From Ostrinia nubilalis (Eukaryota > Arthropoda > Insecta > Lepidoptera > Crambidae): a stretch of DNA of 64,000 nucleotides. The notes beneath the pieces are model-generated. The model did not search any database and was not told where the DNA came from. It saw only the letters and a list, made by a program, of their open reading frames with translations. Of this stretch, positions 52,441 through 62,624 are shown piece after piece. The position numbers and the translations under genes were made by a program. The stretch's first letter is position 1. The number at the start of each line of letters is the position of its first letter. The stretch spans positions 2,046,001 through 2,110,000 of the forward strand of contig NW_026973566.1 in the NCBI RefSeq assembly GCF_963855985.1, read 5' to 3'.

Positions 52441-54242
52441 CTCTGAAGACGCGTCACACGATGCTGGCGCTCCTCTCGTTAAGCTCGTGTGTGCTAAATC
52501 CAAGGTAGCCCCGCTTCAAACTCAATCCGTGGCGAGACTTGAGCTCTGCGGCATTCTTTTGATGTCGAAACTTGTTCGAAATATCATTAACATAATACAG
52601 CCGCGACATAATATCAGTCAAATATTTTGTCTTTCCGACTCTATGGTCGCTCTTCATTGGGTTCACGGTTCACCGCATAAATTTAAAACTTTTATCGCTA
52701 CTCGCGTAACAAAAATATTAAATTCGCTTCCCGCTCATCATTTTTATCATGTGCCAGGAAACCAAAACATTAGCGATTGCTTGTCGCGCGGTTTGTCTCC
52801 TGCAAAAATTCTGGACTATACTGAATGGTTCACTGGCCCCTCATGGCTTTGTAACGACATCACTGAATGGCCAATTTCTGCCATTCCCGCTGATTCTCTT
52901 CCCGCAGATTTGCCCGAGACAAAGGTAGTGTTGGCGGCAGTTTCTGAAGACTCCCCACAGTCACATCCGCTTCTTTTATTGTCCGAGCGAGTTTCCTCGT
53001 GACTCGTTTTGCTCCGCTCAATTGTATATTGTCTTCGATTTGTGAAGAAACTTCCGCTTTCTGATAAGGCGATTTCTGCCTCTGACATGCTAAAGGCTGA
53101 AACTGAAATTCTAAAAGCAGTTCAGTCGTTTTACTTTCAAAATGAACTAAATGCTCTGAAGAGTAACAAACCTTGTTCACCCGCTATAATGCGTCTCGCT
53201 CCTTTTCTGGACGACAACGGACTTATCCGCGTTGGCGGCCGACTGCGTAACGCTGACCTATCCTATGAGCAAAGACACCCTGTTCTTTTGCCTCGAAAAG
53301 GTCACGTAGTCGAGCTCATCATTAACCATTATCATCGTGATAACTGTCACACTGGTTCCGTGGCGCTGATGTCTATTTTACGACAGAGATACTGGATTCT
53401 CTCCTGTAGAAGAATCGTGCGAACTTGCATTCATAAATGCAATTTCTGCTTTAAATTAAATCCAAAGCCTACCTTTCCAATTATGGCTGATTTACCCGCT
53501 TCTCGGGTAAATGAAACCAAAGCGTTTACGCACACCGCTGTGGACTATTGTGGTCCTTTAAACTTTATTCCATATAGAAAACGTGGAGTTCGCTCAATGA
53601 AATGCTATTTGTGTATTTTTGCGTGCTTGGTCACAAGAGCAGTTCACGTGGAAATTGCAACTGACTTCTCTACTAATACCTTCTTATCCGCCTTTAAGCG
53701 ATTTTTATCTCGTCGTGGTGCAGTCGCTTGCATGTACTCTGATCGAGGTACTAATTTTATCGGAGCTAAAAACAGTTTGTCGGAAATGTATAGTTTTTTA
53801 GATTCCGCTTACTTCCAATCTGAATTTGCGAAAGAGCTTGCTAATAATCGCATTAAATGGAAACTGAATCCACCGCGAAGCCCACACTTTGGTGGTCATT
53901 ACGAGATATATGTGAAGGCCTTTAAAACACATTTATATCGCGTCATAGGCACTCAGTTGCTTACTTACGAAGAGTTACTAACAGTACTCTCACAGATCGA
54001 GGCTGTAATTAACTCTCGGCTACTTACATTACTTAGTGACGATCCATCAGAACTGAGCGCGTTAACACCCGCACATTTTTTAATGTCGACTCCTCTGAAG
54101 CACTTGCCCGCTTATGATTTAACTTCTCAATCGCATAATTTACGTAACCGCTATTCATTATTGGATCAAATGGTTCAATCTTTCGCAAAACGATGGAAGC
54201 AAGAATATTTACATTTGTTACAATCCAGAGTTAAATGGAATA
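52420..54242 (+). pseudogene. BEL-1 RNase H and integrase
   Basis: 52420-53002: rest of RNase H (CAKSKVAPLQTQSVARLELCG, FCLSDSMVALHWV, NISDCLSRG). An in-frame TGA at 53000-53002 interrupts it; the same frame continues 53003-54242 with RVGGRLRN, the HHCC region (HYHRDNCHTG, CIHKCNFC) and integrase core DYCGP, SDRGTNF and HYEIYVKAFKTH, with Glu kept but the preceding LW replaced by HY. Then EAVINSRLLTLLSDDPSE. The inverted-repeat element cuts the C-terminal domain at 54243. Confidence 0.88.
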
Positions 54243-55347
54243 CCCTCAGATCATAGAAGGGAATAGATGTGAAACGGGGGCGTGGCGCGTGTCTCCGCGA
54301 TATGCCCAGAAACGAACATCGGCCGCGTAGCTAGGTTAGTCGCGATTCAGTCGTACTAAGGAAATGTTCTCCGATATTTTGGATAATGCGTCGTTACGTG
54401 CAATAAAACAAGTGAAACGCAGAACTACAGGAACAATGGAGTCATTTACTACATGTAAGTATTGCAAATCCATTGGTATTTTGCTTATAAATGAAAAAAA
54501 CTAAACATTTTTACGAACGAATTCAGTGTCGTAACAGTTACTGCGATATCGAAATCAGTGGTGATAAAAATTCTAACACACTTGAACATTGACAATTTAG
54601 TTAGCAACCACTTTATGTCATGCTCAACTACTGCGCAATGTATTTAATTTCTTCCGATATCCACTGTCGTGTGAAAATACACAGTACGGCCGCATGTGCC
54701 GGTCGTAACATAGTGCCGTGCTCGTGTTCTAATGCGGTTTCCTATTATCGATAAATAGAAGTAAATTATAATTTTCTATTTTGTAATTTTAAATAAAAAA
54801 ATGATGTGTTACTTGCGATTATAAGATTTTACAAAAAAAATAATAACAGTAGAAGTAATTAGTAACTGTCAACTATGTAATTATTATAAGAGCTAGTTGA
54901 AAGCCTAATATAGGCATTATTTTTGATAAACATTATGCGGTACGCAGATCGCCATAATTAAAAAGTAAATGCGTGATAGTAGTTAATAATAACGTATAAT
55001 AATAAAAAGGTTTTCATACATAAGCATTTTGTGAAATCAGTTTCGATCCTTGCCCCTAGCGATTTAAAGTATCGATATCTTGTCGACTCCATTTTATCTT
55101 TGTTCTCTCACTAGCGTTTTCAATGTGTGCGTCACGTCACGCGGCCATTGATTGGCCATAAGGCATGCCTTCTGGCCAATCACAGCACTTTTAAGCCGGT
55201 TGCACATGTTGTCGTAGACTCTCAGTCGCTTTGTTTTTACACAGTTGAATGTGTGTGTGGGAGCTGTGGTGGGGGAAATGTGGGGACACTGGTTCTCGTT
55301 GTAGTTACGCGCGACTTCATATCTATTCTCTTTCTATGATCTGAGGG
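54243..55347. mobile_element. Inverted-repeat DNA element in the BEL-1 C-terminal domain
   Basis: Ends CCCTCAGATCATAGAA and TTCTATGATCTGAGGG, with imperfect pairing for about 45 bases (54243-54288 and 55300-55347). Flanked by AATA on both sides (54239-54242 and 55348-55351). The CCC start resembles piggyBac ends, but the flank is not TTAA, so I do not assign it. A short frame from 54364 (MFSDILDNASLRAIK) runs into a strong donor-like ACAT/GTAAGTAT near 54453. The rest is AT-rich without coding signal. Confidence 0.75.
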
Positions 55348-55351
55348 AATA

Positions 55352-55553
55352 CCGCTTCAAACCCTATCCGCATAGGTTGTATTGTGACAATTATATTGTT
55401 ACTGACAATGTCTCTCCTCTTAACTGGCCTCTCGGCGTTGTCGTCGCTACCTATCCTGGGGCGGACGGTGTCGTAAGAGTCGCCTCTGTAAAGACTTCAA
55501 CGGGCGTATATAAACGGCCTGTCGTGCGTCTTTGCACTCTACCATCGCAATAA
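55352..55553 (+). pseudogene. BEL-1 C-terminal domain (DUF5641-like), end
   Basis: Reads IRIGCIVTI, then after a frameshift near 55400 DNVSPLNWPLGVVVATYPGA and DGVVRVASVKTSTGVYKRPV, ending VVRLCTLPSQ at a TAA. It follows the interrupted WNT at 54242. Confidence 0.82.
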
Positions 55554-55624
55554 TTTTATCTAGGTTAACATCATTGCCCTCCTCCATTTTTTTTTATCTT
55601 TGCTTTATTTTCCTTAAAACCGAT

Positions 55625-55644
55625 GGTTTTAAAGCCGGGGGCAA
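55625..55644 (+). promoter_or_regulatory. BEL-1 polypurine tract region
   Basis: AAAGCCGGGGGCAA lies directly before the 3' LTR and is the likely plus-strand primer site. It is short and contains two C residues, so the assignment is by position. Confidence 0.5.
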
Positions 55645-56208
55645 TGTTCATGCCCAATGTGGGCATTCATATTTTTTCTTTTTTCCTACCTACCCGTTTC
55701 TGTCTAATAATTTTACCCCGCTATTATTCGCTGCTTTCTACACTAGTCTACGAATTGACGTGGCTCACTCCGGACGCCGTCGCGCCGCATCGGAGTTACC
55801 GCCTCTTCTTGCTGGAACCTTCTATCGTTGAAGTCCACACCGCTGTACTGTACTATAAGCTGGAACTGTTCAGCCGACGCTGAGAACTGAAATATTGCGT
55901 GTTTGTGAAGTGCGCGTTATATGCACCCGCTGCCTTGATCTACGGAGTCGAGGCTGGTCCTTCATCATCTTCCATCTTCGAGGGCAGACAAGAGATTGGG
56001 AACCGCGGTTCACCCCCCGGAAACTGCTGGTGCTGGTGGATTGCAGAACGGGTGAGTGCGCTGTCTGTTCGTAGTAGTAGAAAGCAGCAATCTTCCCTTT
56101 CCTTGATCTCTTTTCTGAAGTATAAAAATACCACGACCTATGGTGAATATTACCCCGCAACCGCTGTGTGAGTAGAATTTACGAATCTTCGGATTTATCG
56201 CTCGTACA
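55645..56208 (+). repeat. BEL-1 3' LTR
   Basis: 564 bases, TG...CA, followed by the target duplication GATCA and then by LINE-C ORF1. Confidence 0.95.
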
Positions 56209-56290
56209 GATCATGTTTTATTATCATGTAACGCTGTATGTAATGAATTTACACATTTGGACTATGTTATAATTTTAGCCGGATCAAATA
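56209..56290 (+). pseudogene. LINE-C ORF1, middle scrap between two insertions
   Basis: About 27 codons of the esterase-like domain (LLSCNAVCNEF and LDYVIILAGSN) that continue from LDHV at 23966 in the same frame once one GATCA copy is left out. Cut by LINE-E at about 56290. Confidence 0.85.
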
Positions 56291-56498
56291 TTTTATATTT
56301 ATATTTTCTTTATTAGGAAAACATACAGCTTATATTATGATACATGTAGAATAAAAATAATAAGTCTTACACAAGCCTATGAGTTTTCACTGATAATTTA
56401 AAATTGAAAAGACAGATTCACAATAGGTACTTAATTTTCTAACTTAAACATTTAAAACCATGCGCAAATCTTATTTGTAAGGTGTATTAATACACATT

Positions 56499-59388
56499 TT
56501 ATGCCTTTATTAGACCACGGAACCGCATAGGCCTCTCGCGAAATATGTCAACGTGACCATAATCACTGTCATACTTTTTGCAGGCTCTAATGACAAAACA
56601 GTTATTTCTATAATTAGTCCTACATAGTGGCGTCATAAAAGTTTTTCCGTGTCTTGCGTTAGGTCTAGAACACCTGAAAGACAACTTACTCAATAAATAG
56701 GGCGAGTCAACAATACTATTTATGATTTTATATAAAAGAAATTGATCTCTAAATTCGCGTCTAATGGCCAGGGGCTCAATTTTATCGACGGCTTCGGAAT
56801 CCTTAAAACGATACCTCAAACGCCTTACAAACTTGTCCTGGATACTCTGCAAGATATTTACGTACTTTGAGTACATAGGGTTCCACACAGTAGAGGCGTA
56901 TTCCAATTGCGACCGGACGTATGCATTATAGAGAAGTTTTAAGGTGCCAATATTTTTAAAATCAGTGCTTTGTCTAAAGATAAAACCCAACAATTTATAT
57001 GCCTTAGCAATTATCTTATTGATATGTTGCTCAAAATATAGTCCGCTATCCAAGACAACCCCCAGATCTCGCACCTCATTTACTCTTTTTAATTTTTTCG
57101 CATCAAGTTTATAATCGTATTGAATTATTTTTTTTCTTTCTACTAAAGGTTATGACATTACACTTATCAACATTTAGGTACAATTTATTGAGAGAACAAT
57201 ATTCACATAAAGTGTTTAAATCTCTTTGCAATTTTTGGCAGTCACTTTCTGACTTTATAACTGAGAATATTTTCGTATCATCTGCATATAGTAATATTTT
57301 GGAATTTTGAAAACAATTTGTAACATCGTTAACGAAGATATTAAAAAGCAAAGGGCCAAGATGCGAGCCCTGTGGGACTCCTGAAGGGATGGGAATAAAG
57401 CTGGAAGTGAAACCCTTAATCGTCACAGCCTGTGTTCGGTTTCTAAGGTACGATGTAAGCCATCTGAGCAGATCACCATGCACACCGATTGCCTCAAGTT
57501 TGGATATAAGGATAGAATGCGATATTTTATCGAATGCTTTTGAGTAATCAGTGTACACAGCGTCCACCTGGAAGCCCCCATCCATAGCCTCCAATACTGT
57601 ATCAAGAAACTCACAGAGATTAGTTTCTGTGGACCGCTTAGCGACGAAACCATGTTGATGGACAGTCAACAAAGGGCTCACTGCAGGATACAACGAGTCG
57701 TATACAATCTTCTCAAAGATTTTTGGCAAAACAGATAACTTAGAGATTCCACGATAGTTACGAGCATTATGGCTATCCCCACTCTTGTGTATCGGAACAA
57801 CAAACGATTGCTTCCAGGTAAGAGGCATGATGCCACAGGACATAGACAAGATAAAGATAGATGCAACTGGGAGTGCCAACTGTTTACTACATGCCTTTAA
57901 AAATATAGGATGTATACCATCAGGACCACTGCCTTTCGTCGTGTTAATCCTTGAGAGATACTTCTCAACGATATCCGGCGTGATGCGTACACTACCAATG
58001 AGGGCAGCGGTCAAAGAATTAGACTTTATTGACGGACTCGGGGATGATATTATAGTATCATTATCATCTTCAAAAACTGATTGGAAGAAAGCGTTAAACA
58101 TATTCGAGATGGTTTGACCGTCGTTACCAACTTCGTTATCAAGCTTGATAGTGTCAGGTATACCGGAAAGACTTTTTTTAGATTTTATAAAAGACCAAAA
58201 GTGTTTTGAGCACCGATTTATGTTTGACTCGGACCTCGTTAAAAAGATTTTATAACATGAGATTTCTAGTTTTTTTACTGAGCGTCTTAAATCTGAAAAA
58301 GTTTCATAATCTAAAAGTCTACCATATGTTTTCCATTTTTTATGAACTTTGTTCTTTTTCTTTATGAGTTTGATTAATTTAAATGAGAACCAGACAGGAT
58401 ATTCCTTATTGTTATTCATGATCTTCAAAGGTACATATTTTTCGATAATGTCATTTACTACTGAGTAAAAACTATTCAATGCGCTCTCGACATCCGAACT
58501 AGATAGATGCTGGTCCCAGTCAATGTCATCCAGCTCGGCCCTGATAAGCTCATAGTTAGCAGCGTGGAAACGGCGCGCTGTGCGTGGAGCCTGCTGGAGG
58601 CTAGCATCGTCCGATAACACCTTCGCAGCTATGGACAAAGACGGGTGATGACTATCCTCAGGCTCCGACAAAGGCTCAGCCCGAGTCACACAACTGCTAA
58701 AACTGGAGAGGATCAGATCGAGAAGTCTATCATTTTGATTTCGTATCCCGTTGTACTGACCAAAGCCGGTAAAAGATAGGAAAGCAAATAACTGGGAAGT
58801 CAACACGTCTCTAGAGGGATCTGACAAAGTTATACTATTAATTATATTACAGTCGCTTAGCCAAGTTGCGTTTCTTATATTGAAATCGCCAACAATCAGG
58901 TACTCATCACCAGGTCGATCTATACTTAAGTCTGACACTGACTCAAGAAACGTTTGTTGTGAAGTTATTTGGTCTTTAGTCTCCGGAAAGTAGCAACAAT
59001 ATAAATGTAGACGCTTGGGATCGGGGCCGCGGGACAACAAAATATCTAAGTGTGTGATGTCAGCATCAGGGAAATCAGGTAATGCACCAGAACAATGCGA
59101 GTCCGTCATAAGATCACGTCTAACCGCAATTAACGTTCCGCCGCCCTTTGTCATTCCCCGCCTAACGTAGTCCCGGTCCGTACGATAAACATTGTATCGC
59201 GAATCAAACAGCTCAGCGTCAAAAATTCCCGGCATTAACCATGTCTCGCTTAGGCAGATGACGTCATAGTTACTAAGAACAAGATTCCTATAAAATAACT
59301 TCGTTTTAGTCCTTAAACCGCGTACATTTTGATAAAAACAATTTAATATTTTAATTAGCTCTGCAAATGCAATAAAATTAATTCATAA
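56499..59388 (-). pseudogene. LINE-E ORF2: endonuclease and RT, one frameshift
   Basis: Opens near 59388 with the N-terminal FYQNVRGLRTK (no ATG seen before it; the first ATG is 59235). Endonuclease: SETWLM, GGGTLIAVRRD, GDFNIRNATW, DSHHPSLS. RT: GPDGIHPIFLK, NYRGISKLSVLPK, YTDYSKAFDKISH, GVPQGSHLGPLLF, catalytic YADD in LLYADDTKIF. At a run of eight T (57128-57135; A in the gene) the frame shifts by one, and the C-terminal part continues at 57127-56499 (LGVVLDSGLYFEQHINKI to the stop). Confidence 0.9.
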
Positions 59389-60008
59389 TTATGTATATCA
59401 CTCAATTTATAAAACCGTTTATCTGATAATATTGAAATAAAAATTAAAATAATAATTAGAACGTTATAAAAAACAGTAACATCGCCAATAAAAGGAATCA
59501 TTACGTCATAGTAATCTGTAACAGAACATCCCAAACGCCGCATAATTTGAATAGTTCCAATAATCACTCGCAGAGCACAAGAAATAAAACCAATAAAACG
59601 CAAGTAAGAAACTCGCCGACCGTCCGGCGAGCGTAGTCTTAACAACCAGTAATTCACAAATACCGCCCCATTCACACTACACACGATCACGTCAGTAAAT
59701 ATGAGCGACTTTAAATTCAAACATCTTTTAACATCGGTTGTTGTGTTTGTCACTGAATCGCACAACACGCAATACATTTCCGCCCGCCCAGACGCGGCGT
59801 TAGAGACTCGCGATCCATAGCGCGCAATGTAACACTGTGACTCGCAATTACGCCAACTATCAAGTATTTTAAGGTAACGTGCATTCGGTTCCGAGCCGAG
59901 CACGAACGAAATCAAGGTCATTAGTAAGTCAGGTGTTCTAAACCCACGGGCCGCAAATAAACCAAAGTGAAATAAATTACGACATTGACACATCACACCC
60001 AAAAGCAC
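59355..60008 (-). CDS. LINE-E ORFX, hydrophobic frame between ORF1 and ORF2
   Basis: 217 codons, open throughout the spacer between ORF1 (stop at 60090) and ORF2, and overlapping the start of the ORF2 frame by about 30 bases. Unrecognised. Cys-rich first half (CQCRN, CESQCY, CVLC), then hydrophobic segments at about 105-125 (TDVIVCSVNGAVFVNYWLL), 138-155 (FIGFISCALRVIIGTIQI) and 170-195 (NVLIIILIFISIL), suggesting a small membrane protein. LINE-A has a comparable frame in the same slot. Start codon not certain. Confidence 0.5.
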   Translation of the reverse strand: MLLGVMCQCRNLFHFGLFAARGFRTPDLLMTLISFVLGSEPNARYLKILDSWRNCESQCYIARYGSRVSNAASGRAEMYCVLCDSVTNTTTDVKRCLNLKSLIFTDVIVCSVNGAVFVNYWLLRLRSPDGRRVSYLRFIGFISCALRVIIGTIQIMRRLGCSVTDYYDVMIPFIGDVTVFYNVLIIILIFISILSDKRFYKLSDIHNYELILLHLQS

Positions 60009-60089
60009 GAGTACAATTATTATGAAAAATAAATAACTGAGTAAACTATAGCAGAGTAAATTATTACTTATATAATTTTTTTTAACGAT

Positions 60090-61146
60090 TCAGGTGACGT
60101 AATGTATCACCGGAGAATTGTCAAATTTTCGAACCATCACAGTGCAATGACGAACCCAGCAGTAGGCATAATTTTTCTCCCTTGCCCTGAGTTTGGCTTG
60201 TTGAAAAAGACTTTTGTTCCTCGTAGATAGATGATCATTAAAATAAATTCTACTGTTGATACCCGTAAAACCCAAGTCATTAGCCTTGATATCCCTTAAC
60301 TTGCGGAGAGATGCCAAAAAATCGTCTTTTTTATACCTTGACTGCATCTTTAAAATTATAGGTTTAGATTTTTTGTTTTCTGTGTCATTCCTGACAGCAA
60401 CTCTCGTGACAAAATCCAAATCATTCTCCACATTCAACGGAAAGCCACTGCGGTCCGCTAGTGTCTTTATTATGTGCACCAAGTTTTCTCCAGATTTTTG
60501 CGGCACACCATTAATCTGTATGTTTGATCGACGCACCCACTGCTCATTCTTATAACCTTCCTCCAGAATCGCCTTGACCTGTCCCTTTAGCTCATCAATA
60601 TCACTACTGAGGCTCTCTACGACCGAAACTCTTGTCTCGATGTCATCTACGCGAGTCGAAAGATGATTCAGTCGTTCATTGAAGGAGTTCTTGAGATCTG
60701 AGACATCAGATTTTAACTGCCGCAGGTCCTGCTGGATTGACGTAATGGCCGACAGTTGAGTCTGCATAGCTGTTATTTTGGAAGATATATCATTCAACAG
60801 AGTTAGATGCGGTTGGTCCTGTCTGTCTTCCAGATCTTTGGCAGTTTGCTTAGGAGTAGAGAAGGAGGAGTGTCCTGGTTCCAACGCAAGGCCCGAAGAA
60901 AACCTCGAGCTGCCTGGGGTAGCAGCTAACTGTGCGTCATCGGTCTTGGAGCCTTCCATTCCCGACCGATTCGCATGTTCTTCCCTGCATGATGCGCACA
61001 TCCATGTTGCTCTTCCGGAACCCAGTCAACGGGGTTTCCCGTTCAGTGATACCTCCGCACGCAAAATGATACCTTTTTTTGCAGATAGAGCAGTCCGGAC
61101 CATCTCCCACCGCCTTAGTACAGTTTGCACACTTAGATGTAAACAT
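60090..61146 (-). pseudogene. LINE-E ORF1: PHD finger, coiled coil, FP-like domain
   Basis: ATG at 61146 (MFTSKCANC). The PHD finger starts CANCTKAV, CSICKKRYHFACGG and is completed in another frame by MCASCREEH, so one extra base lies near 61010. The rest (61001-60090) is open: a coiled coil at about residues 55-150 (LRQLKSDVSDLKNSFNERL), then the FP-like domain with NIQINGVPQKSGENLV, RIYFNDHLSTRNKSL and CWVRHCTVMVRKF. The inferred role is binding element RNA. LINE-A ORF1 has the same C-terminal domain without the finger. Confidence 0.85.
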
Positions 61147-61219
61147 GTTGACAACCCCTGACCGTTCACTTAGCACCGTAGAATGCGTGTCTTTTCAACG
61201 AATGCTCGCGCACGACTTA

Positions 61220-61681
61220 CAAATAATACTAAATGATAGAAACACTCTTAGATTCAAATGTATCTTATATTATTACTTGTCATTGCTTAGTAACACAAAT
61301 GTATTGATTGGTGAAATTAACGAAAATAATTATATAAATGTATACAAACAAAATGAAATAATACGTATGTTATGCGCTCAATTTCCAAACATTTCTTTTG
61401 TACCCCTAAGATATGATGATGGTGTGCTGAATCATAACCGGTGCATAGGTGGTTTGCTTTTGAGGGAAATTATCAGAATAAATTATAAAATGAATTTATT
61501 AAATCACTCAAGTAGATGGAAAAAGACAATTAGTACTAATGTTGCAAATCGAGTACAAACAAAAATTACACAATTCTTTAAAAAAAATGACAATGTTACG
61601 GAGGCTGCTTCTGTAAGTTTGAACGGTACTACTACAATAGAAGCAACCAATAAAAATAATTTTTTTCGTGACTCAAAGTGA
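61220..61681 (+). pseudogene. LINE-C ORF1, last part: end of esterase-like domain and tail
   Basis: Follows LINE-E. Reads LSNTNVLIGEINENNY and LCAQFPNISFVPL, the latter half of the esterase-like domain, then a basic tail to the stop at 61681. The frame is one base off from the scrap at 56209-56290, so a small indel lies near the junction. The end overlaps the start of ORF2 by 14 bases. Confidence 0.8.
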
Positions 61682-62624
61682 ATATAGATTTAATTTAATG
61701 CATTTAAACACTCAAAGTATAACATCTAAGGTCGACCAATTATCCCTATTAATGCATGAAGAAAAAATGGATGTGTGCTGTTTCAGTGAGACGTTTTTGA
61801 ATGATGAAGAAGTAGAGATATTTCAAATAGATGGATATAAAAAGGTTGCTCATTTCTGCCGTAAACGTAAAAAACGCGGTGGGGTTGCAATCTACACTAA
61901 AAATTCATTAGACTGCTATGAACTAAAGTGGATTTCAGAAATGTCATTAGAAAGACATTTCGAGTGTTGTGGTATCCAAATACGAGGCTTAAACTATCTA
62001 ATAATATGTATCTATAGGACACCAGACAGTAATCTAGATATCTTCTTCAACAGTTTAGACGAATTACTCACTAGACTAATAACTAGAGTAAGAAACCGTT
62101 TAAAAAGCGTCTTCATTTTGGGCGATTTCAATATAAATTTGCTTGAAAAAAATCACAAAACTGAATTGTTTTTAAACATATTCAGATCATTTAAATTCCA
62201 TCACACAATTAATGTACCTACTAGGATAACTGAGCACTCACAAACGTGCATTGACAATATCTTCACGAATAAAAAACACTATAACGTAAAAATTCTTGAT
62301 TTAGGCTTATCCGATCATACTTGTCAGTGTTTATCGGTTCCCTTTAATCGTAGTTTCACTGAAGGATATTGGTATATTTTCAAAAGAGACCCAAAGTGTT
62401 CCGAAATATTTTTGAAGTATATGTCACAAATATCGTTTTCAGATGTTTATGATCAAACTTGTCCAAACAAAGCTTATAACATGTTCTTAGAAAAGTTTTG
62501 TTTAATTTTTAATCTTTGTGTCCCTACAAATAAAGTTAAAATTACATATAAAAGAACACCAAATTGGAAAACAAAGGGTATTGTAGTGTCTAGTAGGATC
62601 AAAAGAAAACTATCTAAAAAATAG
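61668..62624 (+). CDS. LINE-C ORF2, APE endonuclease part
   Basis: Starts at or near 61668 (GTG; first ATG 61698), overlapping the ORF1 stop. Visible residues: LMHLNTQSITSK (Asn), FSETFLND (Glu), GGVAIYTKNS, VFILGDFNINLL (Asp/Asn), IDNIFT and LSDHTCQ (Ser-Asp-His). It would nick target DNA for reverse transcription. The frame stops at TAG 62622-62624; the RT follows in another frame, so ORF2 is broken by a small indel near 62610. Confidence 0.88.
   Translation: MTQSEYRFNLMHLNTQSITSKVDQLSLLMHEEKMDVCCFSETFLNDEEVEIFQIDGYKKVAHFCRKRKKRGGVAIYTKNSLDCYELKWISEMSLERHFECCGIQIRGLNYLIICIYRTPDSNLDIFFNSLDELLTRLITRVRNRLKSVFILGDFNINLLEKNHKTELFLNIFRSFKFHHTINVPTRITEHSQTCIDNIFTNKKHYNVKILDLGLSDHTCQCLSVPFNRSFTEGYWYIFKRDPKCSEIFLKYMSQISFSDVYDQTCPNKAYNMFLEKFCLIFNLCVPTNKVKITYKRTPNWKTKGIVVSSRIKRKLSKK

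Larger units (their letters stand above)
23967..56208 (+). mobile_element. BEL-1, BEL/Pao LTR retrotransposon spread over 32 kb
   Basis: LTRs at 23967-24530 and 55645-56208, both TG...CA and 564 bases. Exact 5-base target duplication GATCA at 23962-23966 and 56209-56213. Gag, protease, RT, RNase H, integrase and C-terminal domain occur in order between them but are separated by inserted material: a foldback element, the 7652-bp amplification, LINE-D and an inverted-repeat element. The frame of the host ORF1 continues across the insertion, which confirms both ends. Confidence 0.93.
56291..61219 (-). mobile_element. LINE-E, nearly full-length LINE (Jockey/CR1 superfamily)
   Basis: Lies between two parts of LINE-C ORF1 with the candidate duplication CAAATA (56285-56290 and 61220-61225). 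On the minus strand: PHD-coiled coil-FP ORF1, ORFX, ORF2 and a 3' end TTTTCCTAATAAAG with an AAATAT tail, matching LINE-B. Only two single-base frameshifts were found, so it is young or affected by sequencing errors. Confidence 0.85.

Noticed and set aside
60256..60555. 99-codon frame on the plus strand
   Set aside because: Antisense shadow of LINE-E ORF1.
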